Shown here: positions 53,528-64,000 of the stretch, piece after piece
Layout: each line of letters opens with the position of its first letter
Position numbering within the stretch: the first letter of the stretch is position 1
DNA from: Conus ventricosus
Lineage: Eukaryota > Mollusca > Gastropoda > Neogastropoda > Conidae
Direction: 5' to 3'
DNA: 64,000 nucleotides
NCBI GenBank assembly: GCA_018398815.1
Contig: CM031609.1
Span: 27,107,696 to 27,171,695 of the forward strand
The notes under the pieces: model-generated
The model's input: the letters and a program-made list of their open reading frames with translations, nothing else
Told to the model about the DNA's origin: nothing
Database searches by the model: none
Program-made: the position numbers and the translations under genes

Positions 53528-53943
53528 TTTTGAAGATTCCATGTGACAACCAAAGTGACAAATGCTGTTGCTGTCGCTTTTATAAACTTTGAGGAACAAA
53601 GAGGGGTGGAGTTCAAGCTTTGTTGTTGACTGGCTGCAAAGACTGAACAAGACAGCAATGGGACAGAAAGACAGTCACAAAATTATATCTGACCACAAAA
53701 CTATCTGTCGGAAAAAAAAAATCAAAAGATCCAGAGAAGTTCAGCTGCTTCATGGAAACCATACGTTATTATAACTTTTATGACTGTGCACAAATTATTG
53801 GACTAAAATGTAAATAATTTGATGCCGAAAGCTGTTAAATGTAAATTTCTCTCTTTATAAGACCATATTTTATTGTTGCAATTAAAAGTTTCAAATTTTA
53901 GCTAAATCATTTTGGAAACACATTCCTACGTCAAATATGACAT

Positions 53944-54943
53944 NNNNNNNNNNNNNNNNNNNNNNNNNNNNNNNNNNNNNNNNNNNNNNNNNNNNNNNNN
54001 NNNNNNNNNNNNNNNNNNNNNNNNNNNNNNNNNNNNNNNNNNNNNNNNNNNNNNNNNNNNNNNNNNNNNNNNNNNNNNNNNNNNNNNNNNNNNNNNNNNN
54101 NNNNNNNNNNNNNNNNNNNNNNNNNNNNNNNNNNNNNNNNNNNNNNNNNNNNNNNNNNNNNNNNNNNNNNNNNNNNNNNNNNNNNNNNNNNNNNNNNNNN
54201 NNNNNNNNNNNNNNNNNNNNNNNNNNNNNNNNNNNNNNNNNNNNNNNNNNNNNNNNNNNNNNNNNNNNNNNNNNNNNNNNNNNNNNNNNNNNNNNNNNNN
54301 NNNNNNNNNNNNNNNNNNNNNNNNNNNNNNNNNNNNNNNNNNNNNNNNNNNNNNNNNNNNNNNNNNNNNNNNNNNNNNNNNNNNNNNNNNNNNNNNNNNN
54401 NNNNNNNNNNNNNNNNNNNNNNNNNNNNNNNNNNNNNNNNNNNNNNNNNNNNNNNNNNNNNNNNNNNNNNNNNNNNNNNNNNNNNNNNNNNNNNNNNNNN
54501 NNNNNNNNNNNNNNNNNNNNNNNNNNNNNNNNNNNNNNNNNNNNNNNNNNNNNNNNNNNNNNNNNNNNNNNNNNNNNNNNNNNNNNNNNNNNNNNNNNNN
54601 NNNNNNNNNNNNNNNNNNNNNNNNNNNNNNNNNNNNNNNNNNNNNNNNNNNNNNNNNNNNNNNNNNNNNNNNNNNNNNNNNNNNNNNNNNNNNNNNNNNN
54701 NNNNNNNNNNNNNNNNNNNNNNNNNNNNNNNNNNNNNNNNNNNNNNNNNNNNNNNNNNNNNNNNNNNNNNNNNNNNNNNNNNNNNNNNNNNNNNNNNNNN
54801 NNNNNNNNNNNNNNNNNNNNNNNNNNNNNNNNNNNNNNNNNNNNNNNNNNNNNNNNNNNNNNNNNNNNNNNNNNNNNNNNNNNNNNNNNNNNNNNNNNNN
54901 NNNNNNNNNNNNNNNNNNNNNNNNNNNNNNNNNNNNNNNNNNN
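53944..54943. other. Assembly gap, 1,000 N
   Basis: Exactly 1,000 N, so a scaffold gap of nominal size. The sequence to its right duplicates 31,730 onward. Confidence 0.99.
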
Positions 54944-55479
54944 CCCACGATCACTACACCCACACACATCACCCCAAAAACAACCACAACAAAAACACAC
55001 ACCCCCCCTAACTTGTAAAAACACCACACACACCACACACTAACAACACACACACACACACAATTTTTCCCCCTTCCCCACTGCCCCACTTCTTTTCCTT
55101 TGTCCCCAATTGTATGCCAACATATTATTTCACCTGTTGCAATGAACACCATCCCACAGCATTGTTCACTTTTTTTAAACAACACCATTTATATAGAACC
55201 TCCCCCCCCCCACCCCATGATGATGAGATATGAGCTCTTCTTCTCTTGCCCCCCCCCCCCCCCCCCCCCCCCCCCCAAACACATTACCCTCCTACCCCCA
55301 TTCTCCCCCCCCCCCCCTCCCCTTTTTTTTTTTTTTCCACCTCACCCCCCCCCCCCCCCCCCCCCCCCGATCATACCTTATCACCCATATATCTTCCATC
55401 CCCTTCCCTCCCTAACATTACCCACACACCTTCTCAACTACCACGCATAACTACCACTACCTCTTTCATCACCCAACGA

Positions 55480-55930
55480 AATCATTTATTTTATTCACCC
55501 AAACCTTTTTTTTTTTTTTTTTTTTCTCCCCATTATTATCAATCCACCATTACCACAACCATCACAAAGATATCACACCATCCCAATAAACTAGACACAC
55601 AACCCTATCATATCACACACACACACCTCCCCTAGCAACCCCCCCCCCCCCCCCCTCCTTTTCCTTCCCATAATCCCCCATGTCATTTCCGCCTACCGGC
55701 CATTCTCCCCTAACATGGACAACAACGGATGAGTCATTTTTCGTTCTTTTTTTTCGTTCTTTGTTAGTAACTGTCCCAAATGTTAAATGTGATTTATTTT
55801 TTCCCGCCTGAAGAAGACCCAAGTGGTTGAAATGCATCGTGTCTTGTCATGTGCTTTGTTTGTCAATGTCATTGCGGTAAGAAATAAACTCTATTTCTAA
55901 ATTTTAGTTAAAACGTTTTTTTTCTTTCTT
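55480..55930 (+). repeat. Right arm of the Penelope-like inverted repeat, copy 2
   Basis: Matches 32,255-32,650. Here the hammerhead-like core is cleaner: CCTGAAGAAGACCCAAGTGG, then TTGAAATGCATCGTG. The left arm and interior are lost in the gap. Confidence 0.65.
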
Positions 55931-56062
55931 CCAAAGTGAGGAAAATGTAGAATAAAACAAAAATGTCACTGTCAGTTTTTCCAATTAGTAAGAACAAGAA
56001 AAAAACAAACAACCTGTTAGCTTCGAAGTCTGCAGCTATTTTTCCCCACAGACCTTGCTACC

Positions 56063-56359
56063 CTTCTATCCTCTGAACGGAAGTGTTCCAAGGACAGGAC
56101 GAGGCTGCGTATGAACATGTTTGAGTCGACCATGTTGCGGTTGACGGTGTTGGTGAACTTCTCAAACTTGCTGAAGGCGGAGGACGAGGAACTGCGGGAA
56201 CTGGCAGGGTCCTTGGAGGTGCAGCCAGGGCTGAGGACCGAGTCCAGCATGCGGAAAGCCTCCCAGTTGAACTTGACCAGCTCCCCCAGCAGGTCAAAGC
56301 TGCTCTGCAGGATCTCCTTGTGCCGGATCTCATGCTCCACGATGTTGCTGGGCCACATG
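56063..56359 (-). pseudogene. TRPC4AP: TRPC4AP exon ([10 protein letters not shown]), copy 2
   Basis: After one extra C in the GGCCC run near its start, the exon is open: [40 protein letters not shown], a Ser-rich insertion, then KFTNTVNRNMVDSNMFIRSL and VLSLEHFRSEDR. The Ser-rich segment (SSRSSSSSAFSKFEK) is longer than in vertebrates. The donor is garbled (AAGGGTAGC), but the other copy shows GAG/GTAAGC. Confidence 0.88.
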
Positions 56360-56423
56360 CTGCCAAGTACAGGAATATGTATATTTAAAATAAAACACAT
56401 ACAGAAATATATGTGTTTTCCAT

Positions 56424-56482
56424 AAGGTAAGGTAATGTTGCTTATGGCCCAGTCAACCGCAGAGGGCCATGTGAGGGCTGTC
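56424..56482 (+). repeat. SINE-like tail motif, copy 2
   Basis: GGTAAGGTAATGTTGCTTAT, then GGCCCAGTCAACCGCAGAGG; the best-preserved copy of the motif also seen at 33,120, 40,311 and 50,403. Confidence 0.5.
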
Positions 56483-57575
56483 ATCACGTTGAAGTCTACC
56501 CACAAGCCATCATTAAAAAAAAAAAAAAAATTCACACAACCCTTTAAAGCACACCGGAAATTATGTTAAAAATGTTTCCTCCGTAAAATCTTAGAAAGAT
56601 GAAAACTGTTGTTTCAAATAATTTTTAAAAAACATACAGAAACATACAAAAAAAAGTATGTGTATGATACAAACACATCTATCTGTTAACAACTGATTCC
56701 CCACACTGACCAAAAATAAAATCACATCCAGCTGTCGATCACAAATGAAAACAGGATTAAAGCTCTATTTCCGTCAACTTATCTCACATGCTCTGTCTAC
56801 AGAATCATTCCCATTCCACTCACTCAGGGCTCCACATACACAACTGTCACAGTCCCAGCACTCCAATTAATTCCCAGTCATCATGGTGCAGTCCTTCAGA
56901 GAAGCCACTGCACGAGGTCACTCTAATAGTATGGAATTGTTCCTGTTCTGATCCAACATAATATTAAAAAACCTTCAACCAAGCCAAAGCACAATCTACT
57001 CTAAAAGAATCCCTAGCATCCCCAAGAGGGCTGATCATGCCTCTGTGATGGTCAACATGGGTTGAAAGAAACACTGACGCCGCAGTTTTCAACAAATCTG
57101 TCAGTCTACTCATGAGGGCAATACACATATTGCATGCACTGGAATGAGGCGGCCATGAAACGTAGGTTCCTGAACAATGGAACACTTTGATTTCGAAAAT
57201 CTGCCAGCAACTGAACAAATGGGTTCCAGTGACCCATTTGTCAGCAGAATAATGTTCGAGGAGAATTCATCCATACATTATCCTACAAATTAATATCTCT
57301 GCAAGGGACTGGATCACTACCGGCAGTAATCAGACTTGGATTTGCAATCTGTACGATTAATGACAGCTTATGCACAGAAAAGACCAAAAAATATGAAGTG
57401 CAACTGCATGTTCACTCTCTGTCTCTGATCCACACAGTGTCCTGAGGTCTTAAAATTTAAGAAGCTCCCTCATCATCTGACATATAAGAGCTCAAGTCTG
57501 TCTAGGTGTGCTGGAAGGCAATCCACACAAGGCACTATGCATGAATGAGATGAGAGACGCCCCTGTCGGACTCAC

Positions 57576-57666
57576 ATGAAGTAGTCCACGTCGCATGAGA
57601 AAGATCTGGTCGCAGTAGGAGGTGTCTCCCCGCAGGTAGCTCTCCACTGCCCTGGCCAGCCAGAAC
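57576..57666 (-). pseudogene. TRPC4AP: TRPC4AP exon (ARAVESYLRGDTSY), copy 2
   Basis: Intact 91-base exon: acceptor TTGGGACAG, RFWLARAVESYLRGDTSYCD, QIFLMRRGLLH, donor CAT/GTGAGT. Phase fits both neighbours. Very close to vertebrate FWQARAVESFLRGTTSYADQ. Confidence 0.93.
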
Positions 57667-58328
57667 CTGTCCCAAGACACACAATAATACATCACTGCCA
57701 TCTTACTTGTGTCTATTCAAGATTCACACTTATTTTGTCCCCATTTTGTAAGGACACAACTCAATAATTGGTGGGTTTAAACTTTTCTGGATATTTCATG
57801 GGTAGATTTTTAATATTTAAAGAACAGGCTTCTGGGAAGAAGAGTACATCAGTCCTTATCAAAAGAAAAAAAAATCAAATACCAGGAAAGCATATTTCTA
57901 TGCCAGTATCTTCATTTCCAGTTTCCACTCATTTCCATTCAATTTCTTCAAATTTAGATGTTCTGCCTGCAATGGATGATTCTGAGGTGTTTGCTGCGAC
58001 ACATTTACATTCAGAAAGATATGGATTTGTTGGGTCCCCCACCCCCTCTTTCTATTCCCAGCTTGGAAAAACTTTTCTGCCTGCTCCCCTTTAAACAAAA
58101 CAACAACTGTCAGCAAAATACTAGATATATGCTAAATAGTAATAAAACAGTAAAACAAAATATTCAGCCAAAAGACAGGACATACACATTACATCAGAAG
58201 TCATCTAGTGATGCAACAGGAGAAAGTTAAGGGAAAAAGGACATTACAAAAATAAAAACAAAATTAACAAACAAATAAACAAAAACTCTGACTGAAAGTG
58301 ACAGACGAAAATGGACAAGTGTCCTTAC

Positions 58329-58412
58329 CTGAAAGTAGAGGTGGGTGGTTCTCTCTTCATCACCTCCACAATCTTGGACAACAATCCCTTGTTGCCTCGA
58401 CACATCAGTTGT
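58329..58412 (-). pseudogene. TRPC4AP: TRPC4AP exon (MCRGNKGLLSKIVEVMKREP), copy 2
   Basis: Intact 84-base exon: acceptor TGTGTACAG, QLMCRGNKGLLSKIVEVMKR, EPPTSTFR, donor AG/GTAAGG. Aligns with vertebrate LVCDGKRGLLTRLLQVMKKE. Confidence 0.93.
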
Positions 58413-59140
58413 CTGTACACAACACAACATGGTGTAATGCAATGTTGCACAACAATCCCTTGTTGTCCTGATACATCAGTTCTTTTTCCATCATCAACAT
58501 GGTGTAATGCAATGTAATAAATTGTAAAGTAATTTTGTTTGGATCACAATTCTTTGTTGCCCTAACACGCCAGCATGCTGTACACAACAAAAATGGGGGT
58601 GATGTAATACCTTTCATGTTATGTAATGGAATGTTGGACAAACACCTCTTTTCACCCTACATATCAGATCTTGAACACCATCACAACAAAATGATGAAAC
58701 ATAATACAATGTTGAACAACAACAATTCCCTGTTACCCTGACACATTAGCTGTCTGTATATCATCTACATAGCACGGTGTGCTGCACTGTACTGTGTTGT
58801 GCTGTACTATACTAACATGTAATGCACTGTTGGACAACAATCCTTTGTTGCTCTGACACATCAGATGTCTTTAAATCATGAGCACTATGCTGTATACCAT
58901 CAACACAATGTTATGTAATATAATGTAATGCAATGTAATGTAAAATAATCTTAAGCAATGTAATGTGATGTTGGATAACAATTCCTTGTTGCTCCAATCC
59001 ATCAGCTGTCTGTATACAACGTGAAGTAATGTAATGTAAAACAGTTTAATGTAACTTAATTACTACAATGCAGTATATTGTTATGCAATGTTAGACAACA
59101 ATATCTTACTGCACCAACACATCAGCTTTCTGTGAGTCCC
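58413..59140. repeat. Tandem partial-exon repeats with 3' splice sites, copy 2
   Basis: Seven degenerate units lie upstream of the exon at 58,412, near 58,445-58,490, 58,546-58,588, 58,631-58,678, 58,709-58,765, 58,829-58,880, 58,970-59,022 and 59,088-59,140. On the minus strand each resembles TACAG/ACANCTGATG...CAACAAGG...TTGTTGTCCAA, i.e. the acceptor and first third of the adjacent exon. The best (58,829) matches about 35 of 38 exon bases. Linkers are ATGTAATGCAATG-rich. Confidence 0.75.
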
Positions 59141-59623
59141 ATAAATTACATCTGGGTCTGGAACAACTTGGATGGTTGAGAGCCAGACTCATGATCTTGA
59201 AGTTGTGAGTTCAGTACAGGGGGATTTTTCTCTCAGAGTTAACACTAGTTCTGACTCCATCTACCCAGAAGTCCTTCGAAAAAGACTATAAACTGAGGTT
59301 CCATGCATGAATGCATGCATAACACGTTGCACTCGTGTGAAATCCCATCACCAACTTTCGGATGAGAAGGCTTGTTCAGCCCTACGTACAGATGACACAT
59401 ACACATACAGCATGCACCAAAAGAAAGAATGAAAACTAAGTGACTGACATTTGACTGACTGACAGAGGAAATGACGGGATGTAGCGCCAGCAGGCAGCCC
59501 TTCAGTCGGTTCTACCCAGGTAAGCAGCCCATTGTGTGGATTACAAAGTGTTTAGAGCTTGAAATCTAATCAAGGATACGCGCTTTTTAAGTACTCTTCA
59601 TGATCATTATAATGATAACTTAC

Positions 59624-59669
59624 TTGTTGATGGAATCAAGGTTCTGTAGAGCTAAGGGTCCCGCATGCA
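59624..59669 (-). pseudogene. TRPC4AP: TRPC4AP 46-base micro-exon, copy 2
   Basis: Acceptor TTTTTCTACAG and donor AACAA/GTAAGT bound [15 protein letters not shown]. It restores phase between its neighbours, and the vertebrate protein has a segment of similar length (LKANIPEVEAVLNT) there. Confidence 0.85.
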
Positions 59670-60371
59670 CTGTAGAAAAAGAAATGCAAAAACAAGCATG
59701 TACATCACCTTATGGGAAATAATACAACAGGACAACTTTCTCTTCATTTTAGTCTACCATCATTAAAACAATGTATTTTTCGTGTGATAATTTTTTCCAA
59801 CCATAGCTTACTTTCTTTCAGTTCTGAAGGAAAAACAGCACACACACACATACCGATCTGATATCAAAATGCAATTTTTTGATGGAATGCAAATCATAAT
59901 AATAACTCACATTACGCAGCGACAATAACATTGGTTTACATTCTCCATTGACATCTACTCCTAAATGCCAGCGTCACCCCTATTTCTTAGATCTAATGCA
60001 AAATGCTCATTATTCTCTCATACCTAGTGTTGTCAGGGCCACATCACCACACAGACAAATACTTTCCTCTGATTCTGTTTTCACACTGCATCCAGCCAGA
60101 AAGCTTACTACCATTGATATTTATCACTTTTGTAATCATTAGGACTACAGCACCCAGACAGTTTACAATCAATTTTCATCACTTCCACAGTCATTATAAC
60201 AGAAGCCTCCAGACAGTTTATAATTTATTTTCATCACTTGTCCAGTCATCATCGCAGTAGCACTCCGATAGATCAGTTTACAACTGGTCTTTTTTCAAAT
60301 CTCTACACATCATCGGCACCCAGAGAGATAGAAGCAAATATTTCTCATATTTGTAATCATCAGAGCTTAAT

Positions 60372-60737
60372 CTAGGATTTATAAAAAAGGGGGGCAGTCC
60401 CCCCACCCCTCATATCCAAAAAAGGGGGGCACTCCCCCTCCCCCCCTCCCCCTCCATCCAACCCCACGTTACATACTCCTCCACCTTTGTACACAGACTT
60501 CCAACACTTCTTCAGCCAATCGTCTTGAAACCGGTGTTCCCTTGCACTGGCACTCTTTTCGGGCTGCTTCTCCGAGCTTTTGGATGTAGTCGCGGTTTCT
60601 TTGTGATCTTCTCCACCCTTGCATGGCACAGAATCTTTTTTTTTTTTCACTTTTCCTCCACGAAAGTCGAAGTCCAATAGGGTGGGTGCACGCTTCATTT
60701 TGGAAAATATCCAATATGGCGCCTTAAACTCTCGCAA
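60372..60737 (-). CDS. Possible first exon of an unknown gene, copy 2
   Basis: Here a single frame runs from the Met at 60,698 ([20 protein letters not shown]) through the [18 protein letters not shown] segment to [19 protein letters not shown] at about 60,490, then into G-rich sequence. Its length and conservation between copies make it a better gene candidate than the first copy shows. No identified family. Confidence 0.35.
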   Translation of the reverse strand: MREFKAPYWIFSKMKRAPTLLDFDFRGGKVKKKKDSVPCKGGEDHKETATTSKSSEKQPEKSASAREHRFQDDWLKKCWKSVYKGGGVCNVGLDGGGGGEGECPPFLDMRGGGTAPLFYKS

Positions 60738-61335
60738 CTTCTCTTCGGTGATCGAAATGGAGGAGATGAACGCCGCCGACTGGTTGATTTACACTAACAG
60801 CCAATAAGATATCAAGAAATCGTTCGCTTCCTGCTCAGTCCTAGTTTCAGTTTTTCAAGCAGACAACAAACGAGCGCCCGCAACGATCAGTGAACAGGGA
60901 GGGCAGTTCTGCAAATGTGTGGGAGTCTGCCCGCATTAAGACTCGATAATTGCAGGAAGGAACAGATTTTCGGGGGATTGTACCAATCCCGCACTCTAGA
61001 TTAAGCTCTGAATCATTATCACACCAGCATCATATAGATAACGCCCCACTGCTTTTCATCATATCTATAGTCATTATCACAGCAGCACCCAGAGAGACAG
61101 CATGTCACTGACGTTAATCACATTTGCAGTCATTATCATACCAGTACCCTAACAGATTACTTATCAGTATCACTGACTTTTCTATCTCTACTTCTAATTA
61201 TGGCAGAACCCAGAGAAATAATAGACACTGATTTAATCAGGTCTACTTACATCATCACATAAGCACCATGATAAATAACCCATCACTGATGTTCATCTGT
61301 CATCATCGCCACACCAGTACCCAGAGATGACTCAC

Positions 61336-61391
61336 CATTGATTTTCCTCACTTCGCTCAGTTCGTTCTTGGACAACAGCAAGTGTTTATAG
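61336..61391 (-). pseudogene. TRPC4AP: TRPC4AP 56-base exon, copy 2
   Basis: Identical to 37,911-37,966, with the same splice sites; encodes [18 protein letters not shown]. Confidence 0.93.
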
Positions 61392-61695
61392 CTGAAACAT
61401 CAGAGAAACCTGTTGATGCACTGCACAATCATGCCTCATACTATAAGTCATCACTTTAGGTACCTCTCCTTTTAAATGATACATTTCAGTCTAGGTTCAG
61501 TTGACATTTTTATCGCTTTCTCCAGTAAGTCATCATTATTGCCACTCAAAATACAGACGCTCAGACTCACACAATGCCTATGTATCCCAAATGAACACTA
61601 CAACATGCCCAAGCAACAGCACCTCCTTACACACACCCACACCAGTGCAATGAATTGGTTATCACAGAAAACACACACTAGGCAAAGGAACTGGT

Positions 61696-61736
61696 TCACA
61701 CACACACACACACATACACACACACAGAGGCACGCA

Positions 61737-61783
<47 letters not shown>

Positions 61784-61790
61784 GCATGCA

Positions 61791-61842
<52 letters not shown>
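61696..61842. repeat. (CA)n microsatellite, copy 2
   Basis: Same array as 38,264-38,410 with small length differences. It abuts the donor of the exon at 61,861. Confidence 0.9.
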
Positions 61843-61846
<4 letters not shown>

Positions 61847-61860
61847 TGACTCGGAGTGAT

Positions 61861-61980
61861 CACAGAAGCTGTGCACCAGACGCAGGAACTGGATCTTGAG
61901 GGCCACTTCAGGACTGCACTCACAGGACGCATTGTGTCCACGCAACCGGTGACGACTGTGGTGACGAACACTGTCAAGTT
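61861..61980 (-). pseudogene. TRPC4AP: TRPC4AP exon ([12 protein letters not shown]), copy 2
   Basis: Identical in content to 38,419-38,538; 120 bases, acceptor AACTTGACAG, donor GTCAGT. Confidence 0.93.
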
Positions 61981-61999
61981 TTAGAAAAAATATTTCAGA

Positions 62000-63664
62000 T
62001 ACCCTAACAGCTCGAGTTCCAGTGTTGGTTCGGTCTTCACATTACATTTTTTTAGTCCTCCTATACTTTGTGCTGTGCTCACAATTTAAGGACCTTCAAG
62101 AGATGTGAGGAAGAGACTGAAGCCACCCTTTTGGCACCAACTGTCGGTTCCAGATCCTCGCATCCACAGTAGCATATCATACATACTTATCTTTCCTGTT
62201 AACATTTGAAAAAAAAAATCACATCTTCAACACTTTTCTTTTAAACTCATATATGATGATTGAAAACCTGACACACTGTTTTCTCAATGTAGATTGTGGA
62301 CAGGTCTTTTCTTTCACAGATTGTATCTCTGGCACAGACAGTCAGATTCAAAAGAGCTTTGTGGTGTTGACAAGGGTATATAGAAAAAAAAATTAAAAAA
62401 TAAATAAAACAGGTTAAAAAAATGGCCAAATCGTGAAATACAGTGTAACATCTCTTTAAACACCTCTAGACAGCCTTCCAAACTAGTTCTTTGATGGGAA
62501 GAGGTCGTAATACAGCAAATCTAATTCAAAGACAATATCTAAAAAGAAACCTTAACTCATTCACTTTCTCAGCCAAAAACATTTCCTGATAAATAAATAA
62601 GATCAGAATGTAACCAGGCCTGTTCCTCCCCCCCACCCCCATTTCTCCCTACCCCCAACCATCTCCCCACTTACATCCCTCTTTCCCTACATTTCAAGGG
62701 AAATAACTCTTAGGTAATTAAAAACTCTCCGGTGCTTCAACTATATCTGGCTCCACATATGTGGCAAGCGCACACTTTCATAAACATATTAGTAATCATT
62801 TGCGTTTGTGCTGGATTTTGGAGATAAAATTTGAGAGATCTGGTCTCAGCTTGATGTTAGGCTATCAAAATGGCACTTTTTAGGCAAACAAAATGGCCTT
62901 GTTTTTGCCTTCTTTTTTTCCTCTTTATTGAATTGTTTATAAATACTTTGGGGGGAGAAATAATAAGCAAGAGAAACCTGTGCTTGAACGGTTAAGCTGT
63001 TTGGCTCTGAATCAGATAGTTATGAATTTAAACTGCTTGTGGAGTTGGCTTTTTATGGTTTGGAAACCCTCTGTCCAGCAGTACCACATTCAAATCAGAG
63101 GAGGTTAAGGTGGGGGGATGAGACTGATGGGCACCTGCCATGCTCTGATATCCAGGTGACCTGTAATGGTTCCCTGCTCCTACTACCATTTGCGTATGGG
63201 ACTTGAACGACTAACCTTTATTATAATAAATACTGCACTCTGATACCCAGGTGACCCTCTAACGGTTCCCTGCTCCTACTGCCAATAGAATATGGGACTT
63301 GAACGATAACCTTTTTTGTTATAACATATACTTGAAGACTACTTTCAGCAATATAGAAACCAATGGGAGAAAACTTAAGGATTATACTTTACGCAGTCTC
63401 CGATATACAGTGATACCAATCCAACTTGTCAAATACAGCAATTCTTTTTTAAATACAGCAATTCATTCCCTAAGCACACAGGGTACATAACACCATAGCA
63501 GTGCAAGGGTGAACTGAGGTCTTTACTGGTAGGATTTACTGTACAACTGAAACACAGTTTGATAAGACGTATAACACATTGATGTTATGATCCTTGTCGG
63601 CTATAGCATCCTTAGTATGTACGTGGAAGACGAGAGAACATGCAGTTTGGTACTCAGTACTCAC
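62000..63664. other. TRPC4AP intron, copy 2
   Basis: No coding content recognised; near-identical to 38,560-40,222. Confidence 0.6.
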
Positions 63665-63743
63665 AGCTGTATTTCCATATGAACTGGTCGAACAGTTCGC
63701 TCAGACCTGGGGCTAGCTTTAAATCTGCCAACTTCCGCTGAAC
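63665..63743 (-). pseudogene. TRPC4AP: TRPC4AP exon ([14 protein letters not shown]), copy 2
   Basis: 79 bases, one fewer than the first copy: a G is missing just before the donor, which breaks phase with the next exon. Otherwise identical. Confidence 0.9.
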
Positions 63744-63754
63744 CTGCAACACAA

Positions 63755-63796
63755 GATAAGATAAGATAATGTTGCTTATAGCCCAGCCGACAACCT
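63755..63796 (+). repeat. SINE-like tail motif, copy 2
   Basis: Same as 40,311-40,352; adjacent to the exon's 3' splice site region. Confidence 0.5.
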
Positions 63797-63944
63797 GCAA
63801 CACAAGGCATCAAGTGGGAAAACAGAACTGAGTTTTTAAACATTTAATTATAAATGGTCTATGGCTGTTAGATACCATGATCACAACCAATGCCAGTGAT
63901 GCTGATCATCTCATCAGGAGATGAAAGCTGACAAGGCCCATGCT

Positions 63945-63985
<41 letters not shown>

Positions 63986-64000
63986 ACAACCAAAACAAAA

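Larger units (their letters stand above)
54944..64000. repeat. Second copy of 31,730-40,560
   Basis: The block is colinear with 31,730-40,560 over its whole length. It is nearly identical from 60,360 onward, with scattered single-base indels before that. It begins at the N gap and runs off the window end. It contains the C-rich tract, the right arm of the inverted-repeat element, seven TRPC4AP exons, the unknown exon and the microsatellites in the same order. Allelic or overlapping contig placement is the simplest explanation. Confidence 0.9.

Noticed and set aside
53891..55188. Open frames of 368-420 codons
   Set aside because: They run across the 1,000-N gap and consist of undefined residues.
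38419..61980. True tandem duplication of TRPC4AP exons
   Set aside because: Intron sequence is equally similar, the copy starts at a scaffold gap and the differences are single-base indels; haplotig or overlap is simpler.

Overview
The window is animal nuclear DNA: long introns, abundant (CA)n/(GA)n microsatellites, and a mix of DIRS-like, Penelope-like, LINE, SINE and piggyBac elements. That mix, plus a TRPC4AP orthologue that has diverged far from vertebrates, suggests a marine invertebrate, most likely a mollusc such as a gastropod. The taxon is inference; nothing in the window fixes it. Consensus quality is poor, with many 1-bp indels, so most exons and element ORFs are broken into short pieces.

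Main gene. The minus strand carries the C-terminal half of TRPC4AP (TRUSS), a substrate receptor of CUL4-DDB1 ubiquitin ligases. I recognise twelve exons between about 47,990 and 13,073, ending in a stop codon at 13,073. They were found by protein similarity, flanking AG/GT splice sites and, for most joins, matching codon phase. One exon of roughly 40-45 codons is missing between 26,149 and 15,491, where an unreadable homopolymer block (18.2-24.4 kb) lies. N-terminal exons are outside the window.

Duplication. A 1,000-base N gap (53,944-54,943) splits the window. Sequence after the gap (54,944-64,000) repeats 31,730-40,560 colinearly, including seven TRPC4AP exons. In several exons each copy corrects indels in the other. 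I read it as unmerged haplotypes or an overlapping contig, not a biological duplication.

Layout. 1-4.1 kb: no firm gene, several short palindromic repeats. 4.2-6.0 kb: internally deleted DIRS-like element (53-bp perfect inverted repeat, tyrosine recombinase, gag-like remnant). 6.0-8.2 kb: nothing recognised. 8.2-11.0 kb: minus-strand APE-type LINE. 11.0-18.2 kb: 3' end of TRPC4AP with DIRS fragments in its introns. 18.2-24.4 kb: consensus artefact. 24.4-30.5 kb: possible LTR, one TRPC4AP exon, a compound tandem repeat and a second DIRS 5' leader. 30.5-32.65 kb: inverted-repeat element with a Penelope-type GIY-YIG fragment and a hammerhead-like core. 32.7-42.6 kb: TRPC4AP exons. 42.9-45.9 kb: plus-strand APE-type LINE. 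48.7-51.2 kb: near full-length, intron-split piggyBac transposase gene. 52.0-53.8 kb: divergent, indel-damaged gene of unknown function. Then gap and second copy.

Most interesting: (1) three unrelated palindromic repeat families whose arms all carry a near-perfect 5' splice site complementary to U1 snRNA; (2) about eight tandem partial copies of one TRPC4AP exon start with its 3' splice site in the preceding intron; (3) the Penelope/hammerhead inverted-repeat element; (4) a TRPC4AP C-terminus carrying Arg at position -3, the degron class TRPC4AP itself recognises; (5) the intron-bearing piggyBac gene with a divergent neighbour.
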